Of a DNA stretch of 64,000 bases, positions 34,532-45,045 are shown piece after piece. The notes beneath the pieces are model-generated. The model had not been told where the DNA came from and did not search any database. It saw nothing but the letters and a program-made list of their open reading frames with translations. Position 1 is the first letter of the stretch. Each line of letters opens with the position of its first letter. The stretch is from Durusdinium trenchii (taxonomy: Eukaryota; Sar; Dinophyceae; Suessiales; Symbiodiniaceae): assembly GCA_963970005.1 (NCBI GenBank), contig CAXAMN010028861.1, positions 478,981 through 542,980 on the forward strand, given 5' to 3'. A program made the position numbers and the translations under genes.

Positions 34532-34674
34532 GGCTGTGCAGTTTGGTGTCTGCAGACCTTTGGCTCAGAGCTTTAGCCACGAGTCACCAGCTGACCGGTT
34601 TCTGCAGTTTGAAAGCCCAGTTTGCGCTTACGCACGCTGTGGCAGTGCCGCGAAAGCAGTCTGATAGACCAGTC

Positions 34675-35520
34675 ATGCAGCGACAGCAAGAACCCCTGCT
34701 TTTGGCAGACGACGGCACTTATGTCGATGTCACCAATTTCGTACGTTTTGAGCTCAACCATGGTGACATACGTTATGGAGTCTTGGACCTCATTGTACAA
34801 TTTCCCTACAAAGGGCAACGTGCACAGTGCTATTTGCTGCATTTCTTTCCGGTGGACACAGTCAAGGAAAACGTCAAGCCCACCTTCCCAGAATGGACGG
34901 AGGGATTTCATTTCCCGCCGGCATTGCTTAAGCTTAGGGCCACAGTAGAGGGAACTATCATTCCACTATACCATCAGGGATGTATTGCCATCAACACGAG
35001 GGGAGCCACCATATATGGCGCAAGGAGAACATTGGTCCGCAGAATGATCCTGCATATACAGCACCATGAAGATCATCTTCTCACTGTACTGGCAGATGCG
35101 GTGCCAGCCAGGGAAATCGCAACAAACATGGACTCTCTAGAAGCCTTCTTGCAAACACGCCCCTTTCCAGGCTCGCTACCGCGGCGTGCAGGATTTTGGA
35201 CGGTTACTGACAGGCGGCAGCAGCATGTACTCCGTGTGGATCCACAGTCAATGGCGCAGGCGCCTCCCCAACGCCAGGTAGAGCGCACACACCATCAGAT
35301 TGAAACAGCTCTCCACGCCAGGGTACAAGGCTTTCATGCGTTGGTGCATGATATTGAACAAACTGTTGACGATATGCCGCATGATGTGCAAGGTGCCCTT
35401 CTCACCCCCCTTACCGACTTGCATTCTCAGCTGTGTGGCCTCGTATACGTTGCCTGGTTACTGTCACGAACACCTGGTTCTTTTCCCGGTTGTATAAAGA
35501 TTCTGTTCTTTGAGAAGTAA
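34675..35520 (+). CDS. Hypothetical protein, about 280 residues
   Basis: The open frame extends upstream without a stop to 34543. The first credible ATG is at 34675 (MQRQQEPLLLADDGTYVDV). The reading has a well-folded composition: NFVRFELNHGDIRYGVLDLI, LRATVEGTIIPLYHQGCIAI and a helical C-terminus with DIEQTVDDMPHDVQGALLTP, ending in a moderately hydrophobic stretch. No family was recognised. A sequence matching part of the spliced leader (TTTGGCTCA, 34559-34567) lies 107 nt upstream of the ATG. Together with the next two plus-strand ORFs it forms a unidirectional group. Confidence 0.55.
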   Translation: MQRQQEPLLLADDGTYVDVTNFVRFELNHGDIRYGVLDLIVQFPYKGQRAQCYLLHFFPVDTVKENVKPTFPEWTEGFHFPPALLKLRATVEGTIIPLYHQGCIAINTRGATIYGARRTLVRRMILHIQHHEDHLLTVLADAVPAREIATNMDSLEAFLQTRPFPGSLPRRAGFWTVTDRRQQHVLRVDPQSMAQAPPQRQVERTHHQIETALHARVQGFHALVHDIEQTVDDMPHDVQGALLTPLTDLHSQLCGLVYVAWLLSRTPGSFPGCIKILFFEK

Positions 35521-35725
35521 TCCCCAGCTGTTTTGGGAGCTTAGCCGTTTCCTTGCAGTTGCATCACGCCGCAATGTTTGGCTCACAGCTGGTCCTTGGA
35601 CCATGCATGCAGGAGTGGGGTCAGCCTTAGCTGCCGTCACCCGAGCCGCCTTCCCCTTCGCTCGCGCTTGCCAGTGCAACTGCCAACCTTAGTTGTTGGA
35701 GACTGCACTAGCCTTTTCGAGCCTT

Positions 35726-37153
35726 ATGTCACAAGATCCCTGGGAGGAGGATGAAAATCCATTGGACCTCAATGACAGCATGGATGATAGAGTTCAAGTG
35801 CCGATAGCCTTCACACAGGCCGCAGCGGACTGGCTTCCAGAGGCTGGCCATGCTCTCTTCGCCCAGGGCACTGCGGTTAGTGTTTCGCAGGCCCAAGCAG
35901 ATGCATCCGCAGCCTTGGCAATGCCTGATTGCCTTAGTAGTCCCTTTGGCCTTGACTCTGCCAGACCTGCCCTGGTGTTGTCAGATGTTCGAGCACAGCC
36001 GCCCAAACAGGACCAAGGATATGACACACAGCAGAAGGAGGCAGAAGGAGACCTACCTGACATGACAGCCATCATACATACACTCATGTTACATCGAGAG
36101 CTCATCGTGCGTAATCACATGATCTATCTGATCGTTGATAATCGTTCGCCTGCAGAGGTCCCTCACTGGCCGGCCTTTGCAGCATGGTGGGCCTCGCGCC
36201 GGTGCCTAGTGGGTCCCCAAGAAGAGGCAACTGAAGTACTTTGGGTTTGCGCAGATGCTACTACTGGCCTTCACAAGATTCCCTACTATTGGGCAGGAGT
36301 TTTTGTCTTAGAAGCTGCCCGTTTCCTATACCCTGCTCAGCATTTTGCACTCATTGACAACGATTGTGTACCGGTCACACTCTTCGAAGTGCAAGACCTA
36401 CTGCAACTGGCCCATCAGCAGCACCAATGGACAGACCTAATAGGGTGTGCACGACCTGTGTCTCGCTCCAGCTCAGGAATTGGCATGCTGCTCTTCACGG
36501 AAGCTCACTTGGAATACAATGCAGGTTTGGTCATCTCGATAGGCAACCGCCAAAAGAGCAGCCCAATGGAACATGAACCTAGCGCTGCGGCGCTGGCAAA
36601 AAGCCTCCAAGCATGCCGCCTAGCACAAGTCTCTCGAGCCAAGTCACCGATTAATCCGAGTGAGGCCGCCATTAACGGGACTATGTTTACTCCCTTTGTT
36701 GGAGTGCCGATGCGAACTGCCCTTGACCTGTGCATCGTGCGGTCACTCTATGGCCTATACATGTGTAAGCATTTTTGGCCCTGCCCAGCCACGAACGTTG
36801 CTGAGCTTGGGGCCTCGACAAGCCCATCCAAATGCGCTCACCCCGGCTGGGCGAGAGCGAACCCCATGGCTCACTAGTTGGGCTAGGGCCACCTTCGAAC
36901 AGGGAATCCTGTCCGTGCTCCCAATGTTAGAAGGGCCATGCACTGCCACATCGCTGCCGGGGGAACACCTCTTCCAGGCAATCGGATGCGACCAGCCATA
37001 TTTCATGCCTTCGGTAAGGCCAAAGTAGGAGCACAGGATGCATTGCGTGACCTGGAGAGGCAGGGCTGGGAAACGCTGCTGATCGCCATTTTAGGCATGC
37101 CTAATCTACCTCCAGCATGGGCCGTAGACACCTGGAAGCCAGTAGGTGGGTGA
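35726..37153 (+). pseudogene. Possible GT-A glycosyltransferase, two frame breaks
   Basis: The start chosen is the ATG at 35726 (MSQDPWEEDENPLDL). The frame runs open to 36877. The core reads YYWAGVFVLEAARFLYPAQH then FALIDNDCVPVTLFEVQDLL, where DND after a hydrophobic strand resembles the metal- and nucleotide-sugar-binding DxD of GT-A enzymes. The reading continues in a second frame (TPWLTSWARATFEQGILSVL to about 36990) and a third (AIFHAFGKAKVGAQDALRDL to 37153). HAFGKAK recalls the C-terminal His-x-x-Gly-x-Lys of some GT families. Two shifts are needed. Such enzymes move sugars onto proteins, lipids or glycans. Assignment is tentative and rests on two motifs and general layout. Confidence 0.4.
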
Positions 37154-37386
37154 AAATTCACAGGATATTCCTCAGGGACTGTCGGCAATAGTGCCCTGCG
37201 ATTTTGCCTTTTGTTAAAGCGGCGAGCGATTCTCCCACGAGATTCCGACCTTTTCCCAGGCCAGGTGCAGGGTGACAGCCTTAACTTAGCTGTTGTCCAG
37301 TGGGAGAGGATACTGCTGACCTCGAGTCAGTTTCCACGCCCTCGTCAAATAACTCTGCCAACAGAGCAAACCAGCTCACCCAAGCT

Positions 37387-37989
37387 ATGGAACGCGATTC
37401 GACGAAGGGTAGCCAGACTCCCCACTTAAGCCAAGCCGCACTCAGTCCGCAGCTATTGTCACCTCCACTTTTTGTGCCCTGGAGCCAGGTAGCTAACTTG
37501 CGAGGAATTGTCAGCGTGCACAAGGACTATGAGGCGTGCCCCTACGATGAACTGAGAGCAGCTATAGATCATCCCACGGGTCTCGTTCCGGGAGAGAAAG
37601 ACCTCTTTCTAGCTGCCAATGATAACTTGCTAAGCCAACTCGAGGATTTGGTCATGCCATTGGAAAGCATTGCAACTCAAGTGTTTCAAGCCATTTATCA
37701 AAGGCAGCAAGCTGAAATCTCGTGGATTGCCCTTCTGTGGGCGGTGGCTAAACTAAACAAGTACTGGATAGGGTATGATGCCCTTTTTTTGCACGAGTGG
37801 AGGCGCTGTGTGTGCAGGTTGTGCACAAGTCACCTTAGTCGAGTGAATAGAGAGTTACCAGCCAGGTTGCGATCGAACAGAGAAAGGGAGAACACAAACC
37901 AGCCCCCAAACAACAAACCAAACAAACACCAACAGACAACCGGAAAAGGAGCAACCTGTAAAGTAACTCGAAGTGCCAAGAAGGCATGA
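37387..37989 (+). CDS. Hypothetical protein with low-complexity basic tail
   Basis: The open frame starts upstream at a GTG (37300). The first ATG in frame is 37387 (MERDSTKGSQTPHL). The middle is ordered (VANLRGIVSVHKDYEACPYD, SLESIA-like helices, EISWIALLWAVAKLNKYWIG). The C-terminus is an Asn/Gln/Lys-rich tail (NQPPNNKPNKHQQTTGKGAT) that is probably disordered. No domain was recognised. It is the third plus-strand ORF of the 34.7-38.0 kb group. Confidence 0.45.
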   Translation: MERDSTKGSQTPHLSQAALSPQLLSPPLFVPWSQVANLRGIVSVHKDYEACPYDELRAAIDHPTGLVPGEKDLFLAANDNLLSQLEDLVMPLESIATQVFQAIYQRQQAEISWIALLWAVAKLNKYWIGYDALFLHEWRRCVCRLCTSHLSRVNRELPARLRSNRERENTNQPPNNKPNKHQQTTGKGATCKVTRSAKKA

Positions 37990-39051
37990 AGAGAGGTGAA
38001 ACAGGGGCAGTGAATTCGGCAAAGCACTCAGAAGTTCTTGTCCATCGACGAAATGGCAAATGCAAGATCTGCTACCCACAGAAGTAAAAATCTCAACTGC
38101 GGTTGATTTATGCAAGGATCTTGCTTGGACAGGCTTTGCATCAGAGCACGAAAGAGTCCCATGACCGACATCAATGCGCTCTTACATGCTTGGTCCACAA
38201 GATTTCATCTTGGACTCGTATTGAGTCAGATAACTTGCTTGACGGCTGGCAGCTACGAGCCTCGTGCAAGCCAAGGTGACTACCTGGGAAGACCACAGTC
38301 CTCATGCTCGGAATGTCCAACATACCGAAAGTGTAGACCGTGTAATGCCACTGGCGAGCTTTCAAAAAGAGGCAAAGGGAACTGCATCTCCCATGCCTCC
38401 CCCGGGGGGGAGGCAACAAGGACAGCACGTCAAACGCTCCTCTCCAAAAACGGCTCATCGCCGAGAGCAAAGCAAGACATGCAGCATGGGCGGCGAAAGA
38501 GGGCAGGGGATAGGCAAGTACCTTTGAAGTGTGCTGCAAAAATGTCGCAATTGTAAATCTGACTGCATCTTTCAAACGCGGCCAGGTATGATCAGGCCGA
38601 TAGATGCAGGGCCCCATGAGCTACTCGAAAATAGGTGAAACAGAGTGAAACGCCGTTTTCCTAATTCTGTACACTGTACCCATCCAGAACCACTACGCGG
38701 GTAGCAGCCTGGGCACTGTCTAGCTACTCAGGCCAACGAAAGCGAAGAGCAAATCGAAATTGATTGGCACTCTTAGGACCAACACACGGGCGCTAGTCTA
38801 AGCAGGTAGCAAGCAAGTGTTGACGTATATTTGTGGCCGTGTGTGGCAATTGGTCCTATTACGCTCCTATTACGCTCCAGGTCCTAGTTATCAGCACTTT
38901 ATCGAAAGTACTCCTGGATGTTTCCTTGGTGGGCAAAATGCTCGTTTGAATACTCAGCGAGGATGGCCTCTGACGTAGGCAGGGCCAGCACACGGGTGCC
39001 AGCTGAGAGGCATGGCAGCTGCAGGGTTGCCACATGCGGTTCCGTGTACCC
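37990..39051. other. No gene recognised
   Basis: This intergenic stretch separates convergent genes: the plus-strand group ends at 37989 and the minus-strand LRR gene ends at 39052. No terminator-like or repeat structure was identified. Confidence 0.4.
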
Positions 39052-40299
39052 TCAGTTGAGGACCCCAAAGGAGTCATCTGCCCATTGATCCTCATCTGTC
39101 GGATTGCGTGGTATCCATCGAACCCACTTTGGCATATCAAGATTGTCGCACCTCAGAAAGGCATTGGCACGTGAGTATGTGCCTCGCCAAGTCATTCTTT
39201 TGCCAATTCTTTGGAATCGATTGAGCTGCGTGCATCCGGCAAAGGCCCGCCTTGCAATATAGAGCAGGGTGGGTGGCACGCTGACTTCCGTCAAGGAGAC
39301 GCACTTGAGGAAAGCTTCCTGCTGAATCTTTCGCAGCTTGTTTGGAAGCTTTAAGATTTGCAAGTGCTGGCAATGCGCAAAGGCACAGTTCATAATTTCT
39401 GTGATCTCTGTTTGCGAGAGATCCACCAGTTGAAGCTGCAGGCAGCGTTCACATGCGGCCGATCCTATCCATGTAAAATCTGAAGGCAAGGTTAATGAGG
39501 TTAGACCAGCTTCCAGAAAGCAGCACTCCGGCAAGACCCGCATCACGCTGTTAGAGTTATGCTCCGACAGCTCTAGATCAAGTTGTCGCAATGCTGTACA
39601 TTTGTGAAAGGCACGGGGCCTTAGCTCTGCCTGTGGAGCAAGCTGATTGATGGTGTCATTCCTGATTCCTACTTGCAACAGGGAACAGCATTTTGCAAAG
39701 ACCTGTGTCCCAAAATCCTTACAACCTGGGGCAAGGACCCTGCGAAGTGCATAGCAGCGGCAGAAGGCTCGCGTTTGTAGACTGGTGACTGTGCTGGCTA
39801 GGTGCACGATTTGGAGGTGTTGACAGTGGTGCCATGCGCCCTCCCCTATGACACGATAGCCTACATCAACCTGCACATGCCGGACCTTTGCAACATGCGA
39901 AAAAGCTTGCGGGAAAACTCTATCGATAAAATAGAACGGGACTCGCAGGGCTTTGGCTTCGCCTTGCATTTGTCCCTTATGTTCAGCTTCCTCTAAACAA
40001 GGGCTCACTACGACAGTAAAACAATTACAGTCTCGCAAGGTGTGCCAAATCGGATCTACCAGCTTCTGTTGCGAGTTGCGACAGATAAAGTCTAACTCGC
40101 ATCCAAAGGTACTACTTTCGCCTATCTCAGGAAGCTGCTCCAAGACTGCACATTCAAATTCCTGGAGGCGGTCGAATTCTTGAAGTTCGATGGTCAGCTG
40201 GGCTTCCTCTCCCGCCAGGGTGGTCAAAATCAGATGTATGATCATTGACCTTTCCTCACTCCATTGCGTGCTAGACACTGAAATGTGGTCAGTGAGCAT
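39052..40299 (-). CDS. Ubiquitin-like/BspA-type LRR protein, copy 1
   Basis: An intronless frame of 415 codons from the ATG at 40299. Residues 20-105 (LILTTLAGEEAQLTIELQEF ... FTVVVSPC) have the strand-helix-strand spacing of a ubiquitin-like fold. Residues about 130-380 are BspA-type LRR_5 repeats of the form AFxxCxxLxxVxLPxxLxxI, for example AFAHCQHLQILKLPNKLRKI. BspA-type LRRs bind proteins or surfaces; the role here is unknown. There is no signal peptide or transmembrane segment, so a cytosolic protein is likely. It follows another LRR gene on the same strand at a distance of 186 bp. The frame is intact, which argues for recent function. Confidence 0.8.
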   Translation of the reverse strand: MLTDHISVSSTQWSEERSMIIHLILTTLAGEEAQLTIELQEFDRLQEFECAVLEQLPEIGESSTFGCELDFICRNSQQKLVDPIWHTLRDCNCFTVVVSPCLEEAEHKGQMQGEAKALRVPFYFIDRVFPQAFSHVAKVRHVQVDVGYRVIGEGAWHHCQHLQIVHLASTVTSLQTRAFCRCYALRRVLAPGCKDFGTQVFAKCCSLLQVGIRNDTINQLAPQAELRPRAFHKCTALRQLDLELSEHNSNSVMRVLPECCFLEAGLTSLTLPSDFTWIGSAACERCLQLQLVDLSQTEITEIMNCAFAHCQHLQILKLPNKLRKIQQEAFLKCVSLTEVSVPPTLLYIARRAFAGCTQLNRFQRIGKRMTWRGTYSRANAFLRCDNLDMPKWVRWIPRNPTDEDQWADDSFGVLN

Positions 40300-40334
40300 G
40301 GCCTACAATCCACTGACCAGCACTGTGTTTTCGT

Positions 40335-40347
40335 CTTCGAGCCTAAA
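40335..40347 (-). other. SL-like relic upstream of LRR copy 1 (weak)
   Basis: The minus strand reads TTTAGGCTCGAAG, 35 nt before the ATG at 40299. Compared with the spliced-leader end TTTTGGCTCAAG it has one substitution and one inserted G. Taken alone it is weak. Its support comes from similar motifs at the same place in four sister genes. Confidence 0.35.
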
Positions 40348-40484
40348 GGTTTTGCGGCAGGCCGCAGTCGTTCTTGTTTCACAATTCCTTGACCGTTGCT
40401 ACTAGTAGCTGTCACTATTTCCCAGATTGGGGAAAGACAACTGCACGGGCAGCCATCTGGATGTTTTCTCTTAGCATTGCCGTG

Positions 40485-41753
40485 CTATGTCGTCTTCTTG
40501 AGATTCCCAATGTACGTGTTTTGGGTGCGGTAACTACCCCGTACCGATAAATAGCAGATTCCTCCGGGGACGGTTAGTGCCTGACACCCTTCGAAAGCAT
40601 TGGCTGCTACTTGTAGACGGCATCTGTCGGCCTCGGCGCTGCGATAGGTGAGGCATACTAGTTTGCTACACCCTGCAAAGGCTCTGTGTCCAATGCTGTG
40701 AAGCTGTCGTGGAAGTGCTACCGCACACAGCAAAATACAGGCTTCAAACGCCTCAGCACGAATCTCAGTGAGGTGCTTTGGTAAGATTATCTGTGTCAAG
40801 GATCGGCAATTAAAGAATACTTGCACATTTATGATGCCCACTTGTGTGTGTGACAGGTCAATCGCAGTCAGTTGCTGACATTGTGCAAAGGCCTTGTGCC
40901 CGATGAACTCGGTTGAGTGCGTAATATCTATCATTTGGACGCCGGCCGAATAGAAGCACCCTGTTGGTAAACCTTCTGGGGGGGGCGCTGCAACCCGTAT
41001 ATCAGTGATGGCTTTGGCCCCTGGGAGACCTATTTGCTTAAGTCTTTCACAGCCTTCAAACGCATAGGGGGAGATGGTAGCACCCCTGGCTAGTCGGCAG
41101 GAGTTTCCTGTGAGTACCCCTACCTGTTCAAGGGCACAACATTCTGCAAAGAGTCTGACTCCTAGGGATAAGCACCCTGGCATCATCACAGTTGTTAGCG
41201 CGTAGCATCCTTGGAATACAGCATTCGCTATGGTTACCACAGAGCTAGGTAGTGTGACAATGGTGAGGGTGTGGCAGTAGCGCCACACCTGTCGCTCTAT
41301 GGTGTGATAGCCCACTTCGACTTGCACGTGTCGAAGTCTGGCAAGGGCAAAGAAAGCTTTAGCTGGGAGAATGCCTGATTCATTGGCAGGGACCCAGATA
41401 GCCTTGGGGTGGTCTTCATAATCGTCTCGGCGTATCTGCTCTTTAGAGCGCACTTGCCTGAAACTTTTATGTATGACCAGTTGAAACCCCTTGTTCTCCC
41501 AGAGCTCCTCATGGATAGGGTCACTGACAAGGCTCCGGGTATCTTCTGCTATGAGCATCAACTCACAACCAAAGGGATCAAGGTCAAAGTTTCTGGCAAG
41601 CAGTTCTACCAAATAGTCTTCTAGCATTTCCCAGTGATGGTAAATGCTAATAGGTACTATAGTTTCGATTTCTTTTCCTGCTAAGGTGTATAGCCTCAAT
41701 GGGCAGTGACCGATTCCTGCAGTATCATCTGCGTCACCGTCTCTGCTGTCCAT
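40485..41753 (-). CDS. Ubiquitin-like/BspA-type LRR protein, copy 2
   Basis: The frame is open from 41843. The first credible ATG is 41753 (MDSRDGDADDTAGIG), giving 422 residues. An N-terminal ubiquitin-like region (LRLYTLAGKEIETIVPISIY ... FGCELMLIAEDTRSLVSDPI) is followed by LRR_5 repeats such as AFAQCQQLTAIDLSHTQVGI and AFEACILLCAVALPRQLHSI. It shares the RHVQVEVGYHTIE block between the two regions with the other copies. It lies directly downstream of ORF-A copy 2: the ORF-A stop (41795) is only 42 bp from this ATG. No introns or frame breaks are seen. Function is unknown, and a binding role is inferred from the repeat class. Confidence 0.8.
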   Translation of the reverse strand: MDSRDGDADDTAGIGHCPLRLYTLAGKEIETIVPISIYHHWEMLEDYLVELLARNFDLDPFGCELMLIAEDTRSLVSDPIHEELWENKGFQLVIHKSFRQVRSKEQIRRDDYEDHPKAIWVPANESGILPAKAFFALARLRHVQVEVGYHTIERQVWRYCHTLTIVTLPSSVVTIANAVFQGCYALTTVMMPGCLSLGVRLFAECCALEQVGVLTGNSCRLARGATISPYAFEGCERLKQIGLPGAKAITDIRVAAPPPEGLPTGCFYSAGVQMIDITHSTEFIGHKAFAQCQQLTAIDLSHTQVGIINVQVFFNCRSLTQIILPKHLTEIRAEAFEACILLCAVALPRQLHSIGHRAFAGCSKLVCLTYRSAEADRCRLQVAANAFEGCQALTVPGGICYLSVRGSYRTQNTYIGNLKKTT

Positions 41754-41802
41754 GAGGCAGTAAGCACCCGCACGGCGTGTTGTGTGGTGATTAGTCACTG
41801 GT

Positions 41803-41815
41803 TTGAGCCAGTGGC
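41803..41815 (-). other. SL-like relic upstream of LRR copy 2
   Basis: The minus strand reads GCCACTGGCTCAA. The spliced leader reads GCCATTTTGGCTCAAG at this point, so the match is GCCA plus TGGCTCAA, with the T run shortened. It lies 49 nt upstream of the ATG at 41753 and inside the last codons of ORF-A copy 2. Confidence 0.5.
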
Positions 41816-43049
41816 AGCCACTGTCGCCTGTCTGTCCATACACTGCGAGCGAGTTCTGGCTGTCGTGAGACTGTCAGCAGGGTGGGGGCCCGCCAGGGCA
41901 CTTGGCCCCGTTATTGTTTGTTGGGTTGGTACGGTTGTTTGCTCAGCTTGTTCGTCCTGTGTTGCTTGCTCTGCTTGTTCTGCTTGTTTTGCTTGTTCGC
42001 TGTTTGTTTGGTCGTATTGCATAGCTTTGATGGGGTTCGCGAGGTCCATTGTTCTGTAGAATGTATCAAATTTCAACTCTGCACGCTCAGCATACAGGGC
42101 ATCCATGTCACGCAGGTATCGTGAATGACAGAACCACCTGACCCTGCGCTGCCATTCAGCCTCTGATATGGCATTGTGCCACGGAAGCACATAAGGCATT
42201 AACTTTTTGTCCACAAGGCCCGCCGGGTATCCTCGTTGATAATAGCTCCGAAGGAGGTGTTGAGGGGTGGCAGTCAAAGTACCTCTTTTGGCTAGAAACT
42301 GCCAGTTGGGCCTTGAGAAGACTACCGCCAGTCCCGTGAGGAGCCATTTGGAGATGACCTCATACTTGTTGCCCGTACACCTGGCAGCCTGTGTGTCCTC
42401 GGCTCTGAGCAAGAGACTTTGCCGAAAGGAGAAGCATCCTTGTCCCTCCGGCGCCGCAAACTTCTCTTCCTCTTCCTCCTCAGCTCCCTCATCGGCATCC
42501 ATTGCATCGACAGGCTCTGCGGTCGTGTGGTCTTGTGCTTGCGTTTGTGAGGCAGGCGCTGCGTTTCCGCTATGGTCCCTTTTCAGGGGAGCGGAAGGGA
42601 TGGCCCCCCAGGGGCTCCAACAGGCGCTGGGCCTGGGCGGGGGGTAGCACCGCTTGCTGTATTTCTGGCCACACTGGTACTTCAATTCGCAGGGTGCTTT
42701 TGTAGGTGGACTGAAAAGATGCCATTTGACCCAAATTGCCATCTAAGAGTCCTTGCTCGTATGCCCCTTTGAGACTTGGTGTGTCTGGAAGGCCCGCAAA
42801 AGTATTAGAGGAACACAAGCCTTCAAATGTGCCTACTACAATGTATGGGCTGTTAGTTTCGCTTTCGCTGTTGCGCTTGTATTTGTTATCGTCCTCTGGA
42901 GTGGCCGCTTGAGAGCTTTGGCCTCCAGGAAGCTCAACCTCGAGGAATGAGCATCCCGAGGGCCATCCTGGCGCAGCCGGGGGCGCTCCCCTTTCCATAC
43001 CAAGTGAACGCAGACCCAACCAAGACAAGAGGATTAAACCAACCATAGG

Positions 43050-43610
43050 AATGACGTGGAGACCGAAACCATTCATTTCCCCCAAGAGAGAACAAATACC
43101 CGTTCACCCCGAGGGGACGTGGAATGCGGAACCCATTCATTTCATTCCAGGAAGTTCGTCACCCAAGTCAAGGAAGAGACCATCACAAGGTACCCCTGAC
43201 ATTTCCGGACTCCTACCAGTAAGGAGTAGTCAACCTCACGGGAGGTCAAACTAGGTCACCTTTTCAGTGACCCCGGTCCCCACAGAGCACAGCTCGGATC
43301 ACCCGCAGATGACCCTCACTGTGGCCAGACTGTACATGGTGACCCAGTCGTTAGCGATCCCTTACATCCCAGTGGGATGTACCTGTCTCGTGAACATCGT
43401 GGTCGTGGCCGACCTAGACCCAAGGTGAGGTGAGACCCGTCGGTCCCGTACCACGTGTGTACCGATCGAGACAACCAAGTCACCAAGGAAGTCTCGCACG
43501 ATCACCCAACATCAATCCGCAAAGAAAGAAGAGGGTGTGACCTGTGGGGCCACCCAACAGGTCAACACACGCCGACTAGGGAGTACCAAGGTACCGTGTT
43601 CATTCACGGT
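43050..43610. other. Hairpin-rich non-coding insertion in ORF-A copy 2
   Basis: This stretch has no counterpart in ORF-A copies 3 and 4 and has no convincing ORF. It contains several perfect short inverted repeats: GGTCAC/GTGACC (43254-43272), ACATCCCA/TGGGATGT (43364-43380), TGACCTGT/ACAGGTCA (43538-43564) and ACCGTG/CACGGT (43593-43610). It may be a small mobile element or a structured RNA. Its exact edges are not resolved. Confidence 0.55.
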
Positions 43611-45045
43611 TCGATAGGGACGGGGGCCTTCAGCAACTCCCCTGCGCTATAGTTCAGTTTAACGTCCCCCCGGACCCTCTCGGGTCCACCTCTCCCTGTT
43701 ACAGACATGCCTCTGACGGGCCCCAATCCGTCCGGGCTATCTGTGAACTGCAAGTCTGTTTTCATTCGTTCCACTAGCTTGTGAACGAGTTGGACTGGGA
43801 AGTAGACATGCAGGTGGTGGATGGGGAGGTCCGGCTTGCCTAGGCTTTGATTCCGTCCAAAGGACATCACCACTGTTTGCATTAGTGCTAAGGTCCGGCC
43901 AGTGGCTTCGGTGTCTGGCGCACCTCCCTCATCCTTTGCTCTTAGGACCGGGGCCCCATTTGCTTCCTCAATTTTGGACTCACAGGCTTTGGCACAAAAG
44001 GACAAGAGACCGTAAAGCCAGTAGGCCGGTTCAGCATATAGCGACAGTCCTAGGCGGTCTGCATTTGCGTCAGTGCTTGAGGCTGGTTTAAGGAATGCAA
44101 AAAGCGACGCAAGCCGCCTAGCCAATTCCCCACCGATGCGATTAAAGTCATAGCAGATGCTTCTCATAACTTCTCGCGGTAGGTGTCGAAAGTCAACCCC
44201 GCGAAAATTGAGTTCAGCGGCTCGGCGGTAGAGGGTAACCCTCAGCAACACCCCTATATGGCGCTGCTGCACACTGAGGCGCGCTAGGGGCCACTCTTGC
44301 GGCAAGTTAGCATACAGGCTGACTGGAGGCGCTGTGGGTGGCTCTGCAGTGTGGGGACTTGTTTGGGTAATGCGTTCGACTGACAGCATTTGGTGCCGAA
44401 GTACCACTTGCATCGCTCTCTGCTCTGCTAGATGGGTGATGTCAGCATCGACTGGTCCCGACTGGTCATCCGCTTCCTGGAGGTATATTTCCTGAGTAGT
44501 GACTTCCTCCTTAGTTGCTGCGCGTACGCCTGTGTTTTGAGCAGTTGCTCCTGGCGTTTGTGGGTTTGCGGCACCAGTTGTGGGCGGCCTGGCTGCAGCG
44601 ATACTTAGCAGGCCCGCAGCAGGCGTTGGCGATGTGTGCAGCCGAGACTGTAGTGCATCGAGTAGATCATGTTCTGGGGCCCGTTCTTGCGGTTCTGCAG
44701 GCGGCTTCGCCGCTTTGGATTTGACTGCAAGGGGCCCATGCATCTTGGGCCGTGCCGTTGCTTGGGGGGGGCTGGTGGGACTGATGGAGGGTTTACTGTC
44801 TGGGTCTACTCCGTGAGGAGGGGCTGCTGAGACGGTTGGCAAGCTTGATCCCCATCTATTTCGCCTCGTCTTCTCCTCTGCGAGGAGGTGAATGGGGCTG
44901 GTATTTGAAGGAGATGCAAGAGGGCGACCACACGGGTGACCACCTTCGCTCTTTTTACCATTCCTAGCTGCTGCCTTTGTGCCTGCGGAGGGCGACCTTG
45001 CAGGGTGTGCAGGGATGGCTTATTCAGGACTGCCGTCAAGGTCAA

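Larger units (their letters stand above)
41795..44961 (-). pseudogene. ORF-A copy 2, unknown conserved gene, interrupted
   Basis: This conserved gene is present three times in the window and its function is not recognised. The N-terminal part (from about 44961 or the frame at 44842) is Pro/Ala-rich and probably disordered. It is followed by a helical region (FNRIGGELARRLASLFAFLK) and the shared block LYAEPAYWLYGLLSFCAKAC ... LMQTVVMSFGRN ... LHVYFPVQLVHKLVERM. It is interrupted by unrelated DNA (about 43050-43610). The remainder resumes with PYIVVGTFEGL and LDGNLGQMASFQSTYKSTLR (to 42570), shifts frame at a C run near 42600, and continues NWQFLAKRGTLTATPQHLLR to 41795, ending in a repeated EQAKQAEQAEQAT stretch. 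The insertion and shift suggest it no longer gives a full product. Confidence 0.6.

Noticed and set aside
38110..38620. Overlapping 148-codon open frames on both strands
   Set aside because: Neither has ordered composition, conserved motifs or a match to any repeated gene in the window.
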